From contig NC_049916.1 of assembly GCF_001411555.2 (NCBI RefSeq), positions 11,807,945-11,871,944 on the forward strand: a DNA stretch of 64,000 nt, given 5' to 3'. The position numbers and the translations under genes are program-made. This document shows, in pieces, positions 1 through 11,242 of this stretch. The notes under the pieces were generated by a model, which was not told the origin of the DNA, made no database searches, and worked only from the letters and a program-made list of their open reading frames with translations. The stretch is from Juglans regia (taxonomy: Eukaryota > Streptophyta > Magnoliopsida > Fagales > Juglandaceae). The stretch's first letter is position 1, and each line of letters opens with the position of its first letter.

Positions 1-470
1 GCATTTGACCCATTTGTTTATTTTTCATCACTATATGCTTGTAGGTGGTAAGAAGTCTAGGGATCACATTCCTACTGCTTGAAAGGACTCTGTGGCAATT
101 TTGTTCATGTTTGATCTAACAAGTCAATGTACACTAAATGGGTGAGTTTTTAATCTTCAATATTCTTTAAGGGTTTCAAGATTGAGAATGAAGAATCAAT
201 GCATGGAGGGGTATGAAAGATAACTCTACTTCCTCTAATATGTAATGGTTCAAAATTGAGACTGAAGTGGTTTTCCTGACATGAATTTGGTTCTTTATTA
301 AAACTACTTGAGATTAGAATCAGAGTCTACTACACTAGTTGAACTAAATTATTTGTGGTTAACTTTCACTTATTCATTTCATTTTTCTGTGAATATACTT
401 GGAAAATCTTTTTTTATTTTTATTTTTTTCTTGCTAAGTAATATGGTTTTGTGATGTTAGGAGATTCAAA
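1..470. other. unassigned AT-rich sequence
   Basis: No coding frame, LTR end or recognisable repeat is seen. The pol homology of the neighbouring minus-strand Ty3 element stops at about 471, so this stretch is either the sequence that element was broken against or a later insertion. T-rich runs lie around 410-430. Confidence 0.5.
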
Positions 471-1080
471 AAATGCGCACTCTGCCAATCGGTCAACTAT
501 AACCCATATTGACTTCTTCCTTGAGGACGTCCTTGGCAAACCTATAATGAAATCTATCTATCAACACATCCTCCCACTTCCATTCTGGGATTGGAAATGG
601 TTGCAATTCTCTTGTTGACCTTTGGTTCTCAACTTTCACCAACTAGCAAACATAGCATTTTGCTACGAATTGTGCCACATCTTTCTTAAAATTCCATCCC
701 ACCAAAACTAACCCTTCAAATCCTGATACATCTTAGTGCTGTTAGGATGGGCCTTGTAAGGGGCACAATGAGCTTCCTTCAAAATCTTTTCCTTTAGCTC
801 GGTGATATTGAGAATCAGTTTCCTTTGCTTATAATACATCATCTCGTTTCTCCTGATAGTAAAATGATGAGATGCTTTAGACTTCAAAATCTTCTGTCAA
901 GGTTTTTCTTGTTTGTCATCCTTACGTTGACCTTCTAAGATTTCTTCTTCAGTTACTGGTACAATCTCCTGCACTACTGATAACGTAGCATCTCTAGGCA
1001 AGTCTCCAATCAACAAACTCCTCATCTCAGCTAATAGAGATGGCAAATCAACCTGAGCTTGCAACTAAGAGCATCAACCA
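471..1080 (-). pseudogene. integrase fragment of element H (zinc-binding domain and start of catalytic core)
   Basis: On the minus strand the RNase H tail ([12 protein letters not shown] at about 1088-1050) is followed by a spacer and an integrase-type zinc-binding block around 830-690 (EAHCAPYKAHPNSTKMYQDL, then FWWDG after a stop). The first strand of the integrase core follows at about 560-475 (DFIIGLPRTSS, then VIVDRLAECAFF). Homology stops there, so the central DDE residues, the C-terminal domain and any chromodomain are missing. Several in-frame stops and frame changes are present. It cannot encode an active integrase. Confidence 0.75.
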
Positions 1081-1435
1081 CTACATTGGCCTTGCCGGGT
1101 GATACTTAATCTCACACTGGTAGTTGCTAATGGTGTCGACCCATCTTCTCTGCCTCATATTAAGATTCGTCTGACTAAACAAGTACTTGAGGTTCTTATG
1201 ATCCATGTATACCTCGCACTTTTCCTCATACAAATAATGTCTCCAAATCGTTAGTGTGAAGACTACAATAGCCAATTCTATGTCGTGAGTAGGATAGTTT
1301 TGCTCGGGATCCTTGAGTTGCCGCGAAGCATAAGCGATGACTCATCCTTCCTACATTAGCACACATCCTAATACCATCTTAGAGGCGTCACTATAAACTA
1401 CATAAGGCTTATGTGGTTTAGGTTAAGCCAACACT
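1081..1435 (-). pseudogene. RNase H domain of element H
   Basis: The minus strand gives [56 protein letters not shown] and [12 protein letters not shown], the standard Ty3 RNase H blocks, including the first catalytic Asp (SDAS) and the Asp of the TDHK-like block (MDHK here). Stops break the frame around 1345-1375. Directly upstream, near 1435, roughly 85 codons of the usual RT-RNase H connection appear to be missing, since the text jumps from VDPSSV to the YSDAS block. Confidence 0.8.
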
Positions 1436-2101
1436 AGAAGGGTCGACAACCACTCCTTTACTAGAAATGACGTGCCCCAAAAATCTCACTTCTCGAAGCT
1501 AAAACTCACACTTGCTAAGCTTGGAGTAAAGCTGATGTTCTTGCAAAGTTTCCAACACAATCTTCAAATGCCTCTGATGTTCCTCATCATTTCAGGAATA
1601 TATCAGTATATCATCTATGAACACTACCACAAAACTGTCTAAGTACTCCCTAAAGATTCGATTCATCAAATCCATAAATGCTGCTGGAGTATTTGTCAGC
1701 CCAAAAGGCATAACCAAAAACTCAAAATGTCCATAACGAGTCCAAAAGGCAATCTTAGGCACGTCCTGATCCCTGATCTTGAGTTGGTGATATCTTAATC
1801 GTAGATCAAACTTCGTGAATACCGAAGCTCTTTGTAACTGATCCAACAAATTATCTATCCTTGGCAAGGGGTATTTGTTCTTGACAGTCACTTTGTTCAA
1901 ATCCCGATAGTCGACGCACATCCCCAAAGTCTCATCCTTCTTCTTTACAAACAAGACCGGTGCTCCCCAATGCAATGAAATAAGGCGAATAAATCCCTTC
2001 TCCAAGAGTTCTTTGATTTGAACCTTGAGTTTCTTCAATTCTGCCCAGGTCAATATGGTATGGTGCCTTGTGTAGTAGGGCCATGGCCGGTTCGAGCTCA
2101 A
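1436..2101 (-). pseudogene. Ty3/gypsy reverse transcriptase of element H
   Basis: An uninterrupted 169-codon minus-strand frame (2101-1592) covers the palm and fingers. Visible blocks are [70 protein letters not shown] and the catalytic FIDDILIYS box. A stop follows, but homology continues to about 1440 (HQRHLKIVLETLQEHQLYS, FLGHVISSKGVVVDPSS). The wording is that of plant chromovirus RTs. The S-G of the usual DLRSGYHQL block reads L-R here. A frame change at about 2050 separates it from the protease linker. Confidence 0.92.
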
Positions 2102-2558
2102 TCAGGAACTCCATTTCTCGATATGGGGGTAATCCAGGCAAGTCATCGATGGCAACCTTAGGAAAATCCTCTATCACTGGGATTCCCTGGACTCCCTTAG
2201 GTTCATCCATCGTGCTTGTCATAATCACAATATAAGCAGTAGCTCCTTCTATCAAGCTCTTCTTAACTTGCCTAGTTGTTACCACCTACAAAACTATCTT
2301 AACAGCTTCCCCCATATAACAGATTCTATCCCTTGAAGGTAAATCAAAGATCACTTATTTCCTTCGACAACCTATCTTGGTGTAATGCCTCGATAACCAA
2401 TCAATTCCTAAGATTAGATCGAATTCCATTAAGTGGAAAACAATCAAGTCAGCGGTCAAGGTTAAACTCGTGACTTCCAATAGACAATTCTTAACTACAT
2501 GCGTGCACCCAATTATCTTTCCATCTAGAATAGCTGTCAGAACCCTCTGAGACAAAGG
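2102..2558 (-). pseudogene. protease C-terminal part and protease-RT linker of element H
   Basis: Minus-strand frames carry LTADLIVFHLMEFDLILGID then WLSRHY, the end of the retropepsin fold (the LILGxDWL block), followed by VIEDFPKVAIDDLPGLPP and [12 protein letters not shown], the linker that precedes RT in this lineage. A stop at 2559 and another near 2350 break it. It lies between the protease active site (2559-2956) and RT (1436-2101). Confidence 0.78.
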
Positions 2559-2956
2559 TTATGTATCTAATTCATATCTTTGCACGCAACCAACAGAGAC
2601 AAAAGATCTTGATGCACCAGAGTCAAATAGAGCACAAGCCATATGCAACATCAATTTAACCTTACCAGTAATAACTCTTGCATCTGCTGTCACATCGGCT
2701 TCCAAGTCCACCTCTCCCGGTGTGATGGCATAAACTTTAGCCTTTATAGGATTCTTTGCTCTGCCACTTGGGGTCACTGCTCCTCTAGGCATGTTCTGTG
2801 GACAATTACATATCATATGGCCGGTCTGACCACGTCCGAAACAAGCTCTTGTAGCTAGTCGACAATTGCCGTTATGCCTCTTCCCGCCTTGTTGACAAGC
2901 TGGTGGAGTGATGGGTACTGGTTCTCGACTAGGATGCTCTTTCCCTTGTTCATGCT
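2559..2956 (-). pseudogene. gag nucleocapsid zinc knuckle and protease active site of element H
   Basis: The minus-strand frame holds the knuckle CFGRGQTGHMICNC at about 2850-2810. The expected CX2CX4HX4C has Arg (CGT) in place of the second Cys (TGT), a single transition that should abolish zinc binding. About 45 residues later comes LFDSGASRSFVSVG with the catalytic Asp-Ser-Gly of a retropepsin. The start of the open frame (to 2969) comes from the adjoining solo LTR C, so gag is truncated here by that insertion and continues at 5485-5641. Confidence 0.85.
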
Positions 2957-3280
2957 GGTAGTTTAACATACGGGTCCAAATTTAGGGCTCAAAACTAGTA
3001 TTATTTTCTTTATTATTTATTTATTTTACTTTTATTATCATCTTAGGAAATATGTAACAGATAGATTAAATTAGTGATTCCTACCCTATCAAAACCTTCG
3101 TATAATTTATCCAATAGGTTCCCATATTAGATTTGGTTCCTAGTTTGAGACTAACTCCAACTCAAACTCCTCAAAATCCTCTCGAGTTTGTATCCTCGTA
3201 GGAATACGTTCCTAAAGTCTAGGCAACTTCAAATTATAGCCAATCTTCTGAAGACTCACGCCACTCCCCTCCCCATCGTC

Positions 3281-3287
3281 TATAAAA
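3281..3287 (+). promoter_or_regulatory. TATA box of LTR C
   Basis: tataaaa lies in a C-rich context, followed by about 200 bases rich in CT repeats typical of a plant leader. The predicted start is about 3310. This is inference only. Confidence 0.5.
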
Positions 3288-4414
3288 TCCCATGAAAGCC
3301 CTCTATTTTATACACATAAAATACAAAGAACTCACTTTCGCATAAGTCGTATATACTCTGCCAGCCACTGCCAACCACCCTAGGATGTCGGAGCACTACC
3401 CCGGCTGTCCAGAAATTTTTGACCAGCCCAACCATGTTGAACCCACTCATTTTCGATAAGTCCCTGATGGGATCTCTCTCTCTCTCCTTGATGTTCACTT
3501 CTCGGTCTAACTCTCTCACTCTCTCTCTCTTGCATCACACCACTGCCTAGAGGACCCAATCACGTCGCCACTCGCTTCCAACCACCCTAGAGCCGCCGTC
3601 GCCTTAGCCTCCTTCTCTCGCTGAGCATCGAACAAACACTTCCTTTGTTTCTAGTCTAGTTCCTCTGTTATGCGATGAGAGCCCCTCCCCTGTAATACTT
3701 ACATCTTCCTTTTTATCTAGTTTTCCCAAAATACCCATGCCCATTAGGTTGTTTTTCCAAAATACCCTTAAAACCTCTGATAGCTTGTTTTACAGGCTTC
3801 CGTAAATCCTCTTGAAGAAACTTTGTTCTTTTAAAGTGGACTGTTTTCCCCAATTGGCCTTGGGCCTTCCTATATTTTAATACAATTATTAAGTTAGTTT
3901 TTAAAGGATATGTTATGGGTTTTGAATAATATTAATATGTAGTAATTTTAATTGAATATGTATTATATTATCTCTACGGTATGATTTTAAGTAGTTAGAA
4001 TGCTAGACAAGTTCACTAATAAATTAGTAACATCTAGTACCTCGTATAGGTAACGCTCTACAAGTTGAAAATCAGGAAGCAGCGCTAAGAGGTAAATAGT
4101 ATGATCATATAAATGCATGAGTACTGTGGATATTATTATTATGTATGAAAATATGATGTGCTTATGATGGTTATCTACGCTACACTAAGAGACAAGTCCA
4201 GGTTAGATTCCCTTTCACGATCTGTGATGAACTATGAGATTATGCTTGAATGAATGAATTTCTTGTTTGATTGATTGAATGTTACTAAAATCATATGAAA
4301 GCCATGAGATGTTCATGTAGTAATTAGAGTCAAGTATGCCATGTAATAGAATAGCCAGATTATACATGCCATGTTCATGTAATACTTAGATTATATAAGC
4401 CATGCTATGCTATG

Positions 4415-4574
4415 CCATGTATAAGAAAATGTCATGTTATGCTATACCATGTACAAGAATATGCCTTGTTATGCTATGCCACGTACAAGAAAACGCCATG
4501 TTATGCTATGCCTTGTACAAAAACATGCCATGCTATGTTACGTCATGAACAAGAGTATGCCATGTTAGAAAAGT
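4415..4574 (+). repeat. 32-bp tandem repeat in LTR C (5 units)
   Basis: Units built on ccatgtacaagaa plus tatgccatgttatgctatg begin at 4415, 4447, 4479, 4511 and 4543, an exact 32-base spacing with point differences. There is no coding content beyond a chance frame. Confidence 0.85.
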
Positions 4575-4656
4575 TCATGAAGCCTAATAATTTCTCATGC
4601 ATTAAGAAAGATAAGATGTTTTATGGTGCCATGGACTCGAGCGTGGTTAACCATAA

Positions 4657-4891
4657 GTTAAGTGAAACACGGACTCAAGCGTGTTTCAATCCATGTTATG
4701 CCAGTTAAGTGAAACATGAACTCAAGGGTGTTTCACTTCATGTTATGCAAGTTAAGTGAAACACGGACTCAAGCGTGTTTCACTTCATGTTATGCCCGTT
4801 AAGTGAAATACGAACACAAGCGTGTTTCACTCCATGTTATGCAAGTTAAGTGAAACATAGACTCAAGCGTGTTTCACTCCACGTTGAGTCA
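4657..4891 (+). repeat. 47-bp tandem repeat of hairpins in LTR C (5 units)
   Basis: Units start at 4657, 4704, 4751, 4798 and 4845, exactly 47 bases apart. The best units contain the inverted repeat GTGAAACACG, 8 bases, CGTGTTTCAC, a perfect 10-bp stem. Stem mismatches occur in the second, fourth and fifth units. A degenerate partial unit precedes at about 4630. Confidence 0.9.
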
Positions 4892-5130
4892 AGATAAACA
4901 AGTTATTATGCATTCACGTTACATGTTTGTTGTGATTATATATGCTTCTGCTCATGTTAATGATGAATACGTATGCTATATGAATCTGTGACGATATATG
5001 TATGTAAAGTCTTTCAGAAAGTCATGTTACGTGTATGATTGTAAATCTACGAAGCTGTATGTATGTTATGAAGAGTCTTCAGAAATTAAGTCCATATTAG
5101 GCCAAATTATATTTTACGGTGTGATGTACT

Positions 5131-5195
5131 ACTTACTGAGTATTTGACTCATTTTTGTTTGTCTTCTTATTTTCTTCCATGTTTAATTCTCACAG
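5131..5195 (+). other. conserved CTTACTGAG palindrome plus splice-acceptor-like site, LTR C
   Basis: CTTACTGAGT and ACTCA form a 5-bp stem (5137-5141 with 5147-5151). A long pyrimidine-rich tract follows, ending in ctcacag at 5195, directly before ATGGTGATTATG. This matches a plant 3' splice site with a branch-like CTTAC. The other LTR families have the same arrangement. Confidence 0.5.
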
Positions 5196-5484
5196 ATGGT
5201 GATTATGATGAAGCAGAGCTAGATGGCCAGGATTAGATCTAGTACAACGACTTAGGAAGGAATAAGTGATATTCACCCAAGAATTAGATTTCTTTTATGT
5301 CATTCATAGGATTAGTTTAGGTTCTTTTATTTTACGTTCAGTTTTCGAAACAATCATGTTCAATTCAGTTTTAATATTTTGATGCTTTTTAATAAATGAG
5401 GTATTTCAGGAAATGAATCTTTTTACCGGGCATTATGTTATGATTGCTAGTAATATCTCTATCCTACGAGAATTGGGTGTTACA

Positions 5485-5641
5485 GGTAGGGACCTTTCTT
5501 TTCTCCATGTTCCCTCTAGGTGAGTAAGGCAATCCCCTCTTTCAATATGTTTTGGCTTGGGAGATCAAGCTTCGTTGCTCCGCCTCTGCTATCGAAGCAA
5601 CATTAACCAATTCTTTAAAATTTTCTATCCGCTAGCAGGTG
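5485..5641 (-). pseudogene. gag fragment of element H between solo LTRs C and A
   Basis: The minus strand reads IENFKELVNVASIAEAEQRS, homologous to the same block in the gag of element E (50183-50722, YQELVNVAAIAEAEQRG). It is preceded by a stop at the LTR A boundary and followed by unconserved gag up to LTR C. The fragment is bounded by both TSDs (ggtag at 5485 and aggtg at 5637). Confidence 0.8.
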
Positions 5642-6039
5642 TGTGACGCCCCCAAATTCTGCTTGGGATCGGACGGACATTTGAAGTGTCGAGACATGCA
5701 ACACAAGGTTACCTGCCCCCGTTCATGACATATAAGATGCAATATTCCTAACATGCATCTAGCATTATGCAATATTCGCAGCAGATAATTTTTTTCTTTA
5801 GCAATATTATGCACCAAACTAAAATATCCCAAGTATTTAAAACATACTCCATACTTAACGACATACTAAACAACTAAGATCACAATAATAGTCCATAAGG
5901 TTGTGATCAAAGGAGTGCTGGAGATTGAACTCTACCAATACAAGTAGTAATCTGAGGTAACTATTGTAATACCATCTACGTCGCACCGTCGCTTAGTCGG
6001 CCGTTTCCAGCTAGTCGATTCCCGGTTCTCATTCAGATC

Positions 6040-6111
6040 CTATAACAAAATCTACCATTCGGGGGGAATGGTAGTTGGGACTACCATAGTGAGATTTGAT
6101 TACAAATCTCA
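6040..6111 (-). other. twin hairpins and acceptor-like site, LTR A
   Basis: On the minus strand, CTTGC precedes TGAGATTTG, 4 bases, CAAATCTCA (6111-6090). A second perfect 9-bp stem CTACCATTC / GAATGGTAG with a five-C loop follows (6074-6052). Next comes TTTTGTTATAG at 6040 and then GATCTGAA. Copies B, D and E keep the same layout. Confidence 0.55.
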
Positions 6112-6179
6112 GCAAGTTAACAGAAAACTTCCACACAGGTTAATGATGCATGCATGGCAGTAAAAACATGAATGCATAA

Positions 6180-7480
6180 TCAAATCATAAGTAATCATAG
6201 CATAACTTGACATACAACATAACATAACTGGCATAACTTAAACTGAAACTGAAGCTTAGCATGAACGTGACTTGAAACATAGCATGAACGTGAACTTGAA
6301 ATATAACATGGACTTAAAACATAACATGAACGTGAACATGCATAATTTGAACATGAACTTGAGCATGACATAACATAAATGTGAACTTGGAACATAACGT
6401 AAATGTGAACATAACATAACATGAACTTGAAACATATTCTTGTCTCAAGGGATTACCATGATTACGTGAACGTGAACGTAAACTTAAACGTAACATAACG
6501 TGAACTTGAAACATGACTTGAACGTGAAATACATGAACCTGAAATCTTATTCAATAGACTTAATCATTAAAGTGACCATATGGGTGCTACACAGGTCCCC
6601 TTGAGCCGTGTGTCCCTGCTGATTATCGCATCACATCACAGGTTTCTATACCAGCTGTGAGTGCGTTAATACGTACTCCACAGTTGTTGTGGCCTCACGT
6701 ATTCTACGTATCACAATTGCTGTGTCTCACGTAGTGTATGCTCCACAGTTGTTGTGGCCCCATACTTTATGCTCCACAGTTGTGGCCCCATGACTTATTT
6801 GTTTGTGCCACACTTGCTGTGGACACATGTAACGTAATGTGTGGCACCATCGGCGTTAGTGCCTGCCGCGCTCCGGTGACCAGCTAATTAGGCCCCATTC
6901 GCAACCTGTTGACTGTACTTTGTCAACCCAGGGAATTTCACACCTATTTAGATACTCCAGCGTGAACAAAGGAGTTCCACTAAGATATTACCCCATCCTA
7001 GCGCTTAGGGTCGTGATTGACATGAATGACTTAACTAGCAGACATGACATTTTGTAACGTGACGTAACATGAACATGACATAAACGTGGCATAAAAGACA
7101 TAAATCTTGACGTAGCGTAACGTGACATGAACGTAAGACGACATACATGACATACTTTGAAACATGAATGTAACAGGCAACATTTCATAACATGACATAC
7201 ATGTAACAGGCAAGATTTCGTAATATAGCATACCATGTAACAGACAATATTTCTTAACATGGCGTAATATGTGACAGTGAATATTACGTGACATGAAATA
7301 CATGTAACAGATGGCATACTTAACTTAACATGACATACTTGCAATGTATAGCAATACGTGACAGAATATCTTGTGTAACAGATGAATAATTCATGACAGA
7401 ATAAATTCTGTGTAACAGATAAATATGTAATGACTTGGCATGACACATATGATAACATGCATACATACAATTTAGTTCCC
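6180..7480 (-). repeat. CATGTTATG-rich low-complexity tracts and hairpin minisatellite, LTR A
   Basis: 6180-6540 and 7030-7480 are built from variants of cataacatgaacgtgaac, which explains the Cys/Tyr/Met/His-rich chance frames here. Between them, 6676-6826 repeats ctccacagttgttgtgg about every 32 bases. Each unit is a short inverted repeat (CCACAG/TTGTGG, CACAATTGCTGTG, CCACACTTGCTGTGG). Confidence 0.75.
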
Positions 7481-10242
7481 TTACTTATCACACATGCACA
7501 TTAAACTGATAGTAAGTTAAAAGCTAACTTACCTCGATCGTCGAGTTCTGCTAGAATAAAGCGCGAAACACGAGGAACTGTAAAAGGTTATTCTAAAAGT
7601 TAGAAATTAATTACTAACAATTAGAAATGTGAAAAGAGACAACTTAGAGTAAAATTACCATTTTACCCTCTACATGTGGGCAAATGATCATTTTACCCCC
7701 TAACTTAAGGATTTGATATCCTAATTCCAAAAAATTACCAAAATTTACATTCCTCATATAAATTTTGTCCCAAACTCAAATCTCAACTCAAAAAAATTTA
7801 AAACCAATCACAACTATGAAAAACTCACTATGGCCGAAACCTACATAGGCCATTTGTCTTATTTTGGTTGCAATTCTTTCAAGTTCCAAAACTCATGAAT
7901 AAACCAAAATCTTGTAACAAAGATCTTCCTATCCTAAGTTTAAAAACACCCTTAAAACTATCCATTAAGAAAAAGCTAATTATCAATACCAAACTTTTTG
8001 TAAAAAGACCCAAACTTTTTAACAAAAAGTAAACCTTAAATCACAAGTTTTGACCTTAATAAAAACATCTCCAAGAATTCCAAAAAATCAAATCTTACTT
8101 CTAACATATTCATAACATCATCCTAAGATCAAACATGCTTTAAAACATCAAACAAAACTCACCAAAAAACACAAAACAACACTTGGAGTTTTTGGTTTTA
8201 AACTTAGTCCAAAACAGAAACTGATTTTCCCAACTAACTATGATCAATCTCTTGATCCATGGCTTAAAGACATGTGATCTTCAAACTAACACATCACATG
8301 GTTTAAAAATGTGTCCTAAAGATGATCCAACCATCAACCTTAAAATCACATGGCTAAAATTTAATAAAACATGGATCTAACTTAAAAACATCAAAGTTTA
8401 GGCCTAACCGAAATCCTCTTGCATAGAAAATCATATCTTTAAAAATAATACTAATATCTTCGAAATAACATCCTAACATGTATATAAGAGGCTTAGGATC
8501 ATCATATAAAAATATCAAAGCCTTTGGAATAAGATTAAACCACGAAATATTCAAACTTTCACCAAACAGAAACTGTTTTTCCACTTCCAGTTTTCAAGTT
8601 TCTAACTCTAAGCAAATCTATCATCAAAAGCTTTATTCATGCAACAAAACCTCAATGAAAATTCATAAACACATGTTAACAACACTCCATAAAATTTTCG
8701 GACCAAGATAAGTCCAAGCTAAACTTCCAAAACATAACATACTCTCTAGTTTCACGCCCAGAATGACCTTTCCATGGTTAAAAATACTTTTTACAGACCA
8801 AATGAGAATTTAATGAGACTAATAATATATCCACGGAAACTAGACTCAAAGACGAACAACTTATGTGAAGGAATCATCGTGCGAAAATACTTACAAAGGG
8901 TCGTAAATGGCCACGCAAAAAGTCCCAGAAATCTGCCCGAGAGAGCTCTTTTGGGTTTCTCTCTAAGAACGGGAGAAAGAAGTGATAAAATGGAGAGAAG
9001 TATGTCTTGCACGACTTTAGACTTCTGGAGGGAGAAGTTATGGGCTTGAATGACCCTTGATTGGAGGTGGATATGTGACATAAAGTGGAGAATAGAGAGG
9101 GGCAGAGACTGCTTGCAGCAGCTGTGAAAGATGGAGGTTGATGGAGTGGATTTCTCCTTCACATCAAGGCACTATTGGGTGCAGCCAATGGCAGTGGATG
9201 GTCTGCCATGTGGGGGAGGAAACTTCTCCAAGAAGCTTTGCCAAGGTGGCCAATTTCGTGGGCCTTGGTGGGCCCCACCAAGTGGGCTTCAATTTGGGGT
9301 TTAAAGGGGGTTTGGTTAGGGTTTGAGATGCTATCAAGCCCAAAATCAATTTTTCTTGGCCCAATCAAATTCCCAAGGTTTAAAAGGTTGAATAATGATG
9401 TCATAACAAGGATTTGATTAATTAATAGCATGTGGAAGTGATTTAATCAAGTGATTAAACACAATGCTAGAAATCGGATTAAAAAGGGTTTGGAGGCCAA
9501 CTTTAGGGTTTGGGAAAACCATTTAGGGTTTTGGTTTCAACCAAGCTTTTGGGGTTTCAAATCATTTAGGGTTTTGCTAGGGTTGAAACCCTCTTTGGTC
9601 TGGCACAATTTGGTTGAACAGATGAAACACAACTTTGCTTAGGTGGCATGATCTCACACCTTGATTCCTTCACAAATCTATCTAATGGTTCTTCTTTGTG
9701 TCAAGTGTCTAATACCATTCACTAAGTGTGGCTAAAATCTTGCCAAGTGTCCAAATAAAACTTCTCTAACCTAATTTGGACATTCCACACTGTGATTTTG
9801 AAAATACTGCAATGGGTGCGCTTATAGAGGTTACTATTCACTCCAAAAAAATACATAATAAACTTAGTACTAAAAAATTCTAAATATTCATATTAACTTA
9901 TAGTGAAAATCGTTTAATGAAATTCAACCCCGAAGTGCCCTTAAAAATAATTTCACAATTTTCAACAGACGTTTCGTTCGGAATTATGAAAATAAGTTAT
10001 TGCGCCATAAAATCCTAAATAATCCTCTGAGTCTAATGGCGTAGACCATAATGCATTCTGACACTTCTAACTACCTCAAATAATTAAACTCATATTACTA
10101 GCACCATAGTGAGTGATAACACTGACTATGTTGACAGACTAAAACCTATGGGATTGGTAGATTCGTAAAAACTTATGGGATTTTCACGAGATTCCTAAAG
10201 TCAATAGAAATTCCACCAATGAATTTCTAGCGGGCTGTTACA

Positions 10243-10767
10243 AGGTGACTTGATTTCGAATACATGGTTGTAAACCATCCTGAAACATCCTGGCTTGCAT
10301 CTCTTCCGTACCAATCAACTGATGTGCGAATCTCCCAAACTCCATAAATCGAGCAGCATACTGTTCCACTCTCATGCTACCTTCCGTCAAACAATTGTCG
10401 TCTCTGAAAAGAAATGATTTTCAAAGTCTATCTTGAACCGTTCCCATATGAGAGCAACTAGGTATCCTAGTTCTCAAGTTAGCAACTGTCGTTTCGTGTC
10501 CCACCATATGCCGGCTTCTCCCTAAAGCATGTGTCCGGCATACTGGACCTTCTGTTCCTCCGTACATTCACTGATATCGAAGGTTCTCTCCAATTCAATG
10601 AGCCACTTATTGGCCCTTTAAGGTCCTTCCGTTCCCATAAAATGAGGGTATCTATGCACCAAAAATTTCTCATACGGACATCCTTGGTTTCCTCCTCTGG
10701 GTTGTTCTTGCCTAGTGTTCTACCTTTGCACAATCTGATTGTCGCACTACCTTAGTCATTTGGCGAA
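10243..10767 (-). pseudogene. gag middle part of element H between solo LTRs A and B
   Basis: The minus strand reads IRQMTKVVRQS beside LTR B, then ANKWLIELERTFDISECTEE and QKVQYAGHML, a stop, GEAGIWWDTKRQLLT, a stop, and later RVEQYAARFMEFGRFAHQLI and EEMQARMFQDGLQP. These are the conserved Tekay-type gag blocks, with at least three stops and frame changes. The last block matches the element E gag (VEQYAAKFMVLGRFAPHLIS). Confidence 0.88.
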
Positions 10768-11166
10768 TAGCTTGTGACGCCCCCAAATTCCGCTTGGGAT
10801 CGGACGGACATTTGAAGCGTCGAGACATGCAACACAAGGTTACCTGCCCCCGTTCATGACATATAAGATGCAATATTCCTAACATGCATCTAGCATTATG
10901 CAATATTCGCAGTGGATAATTTTTTCTTCAGCAATACTATGCACCAAACTGAAATATCCCAAATACTTAAAACATACTTCATACATAATGACATACTCAA
11001 AAACTGATATCACAACATTAGTCCAAAATGGTTGTGATCAAAAGAGTGATGGAGATTGAACTCCACAAATACAAGTAGTAATCTGAGGTAACTACTGTAC
11101 TACCATCTACGTCGCACCATCGCTTAATCGATCGTTTCCAGATGGTCGATTCTCGATTCTCCTTCA

Positions 11167-11242
11167 GATCCTGTAACAAAATCTACCATTCGGGGGGAAT
11201 GGTAGTTGGGACTACCACAGTGAGATTTGATTACAAATCTCA
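11167..11242 (-). other. twin hairpins and acceptor-like site, LTR B
   Basis: On the minus strand, TGAGATTTG pairs with CAAATCTCA (11242-11221) and CTACCATTC with GAATGGTAG (11205-11183), followed by TTTTGTTACAG and GATCTGAAGG. The acceptor is kept although the donor is mutated. Confidence 0.5.

Larger units (their letters stand above)
2962..5484 (+). mobile_element. solo LTR C (2.5 kb), inserted in element H gag
   Basis: The 5' end reads tttaacatacgggtcc, a mutated form of the usual tgtaacacccgggtcc, and the 3' end reads ttgggtgttaca. It is flanked by the 5-bp TSD ggtag (2957-2961 and 5485-5489). No internal region or second LTR is present, so it is a solo LTR. It holds a TATA box (3281), a CT-rich leader (about 3470-3535), two tandem arrays (4415 and 4657) and a polypyrimidine-rich acceptor-like site (5195) preceded by the conserved CTTACTGAG palindrome. 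It lies in the opposite orientation to element H. Confidence 0.85.
5642..10242 (-). mobile_element. solo LTR A (4.6 kb), A family
   Basis: On the minus strand it starts TGTAACAGCCCGC (10242) and ends GGGGGCGTCACA (5642), with TSD aggtg at 5637-5641 and 10243-10247. There is no PBS beyond the 3' end, so it is a solo LTR. It is a close relative of LTR D (22213-26801, plus strand), with which it forms a long inverted repeat. Inside, on the minus strand, are a donor-like GTAAGT (8894-8889), CATGTTATG-rich low-complexity DNA (7030-7480 and 6180-6540), a minisatellite of hairpins (6676-6826), and two strong hairpins (6090-6111 and 6052-6074) before an acceptor-like site at 6040. Confidence 0.9.

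Noticed and set aside
4415..4891. CRISPR-like regular repeats
   Set aside because: The units are head-to-tail with no unique spacers, inside a plant LTR. They are minisatellites.
2962..5484. Reading LTR C as the second LTR of element H
   Set aside because: The orientation is opposite, the end sequences differ, and a perfect TSD splits gag, so it is an independent insertion.
6195..7491. Open frames rich in Cys, Tyr, His, Met and Val (also at 11316-12522, 24965-26247, 47706-48992)
   Set aside because: They are translations of CATGTTATG-type low-complexity DNA in A-family LTRs, with mirrored frames in each copy and no conserved start or domain.
9159..9431. 90-codon frame in LTR A with a counterpart in LTR D (23016-23282)
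   Set aside because: It lies in the LTR leader/U3 region, reads open in several overlapping frames on both strands, and is not kept in B or E.
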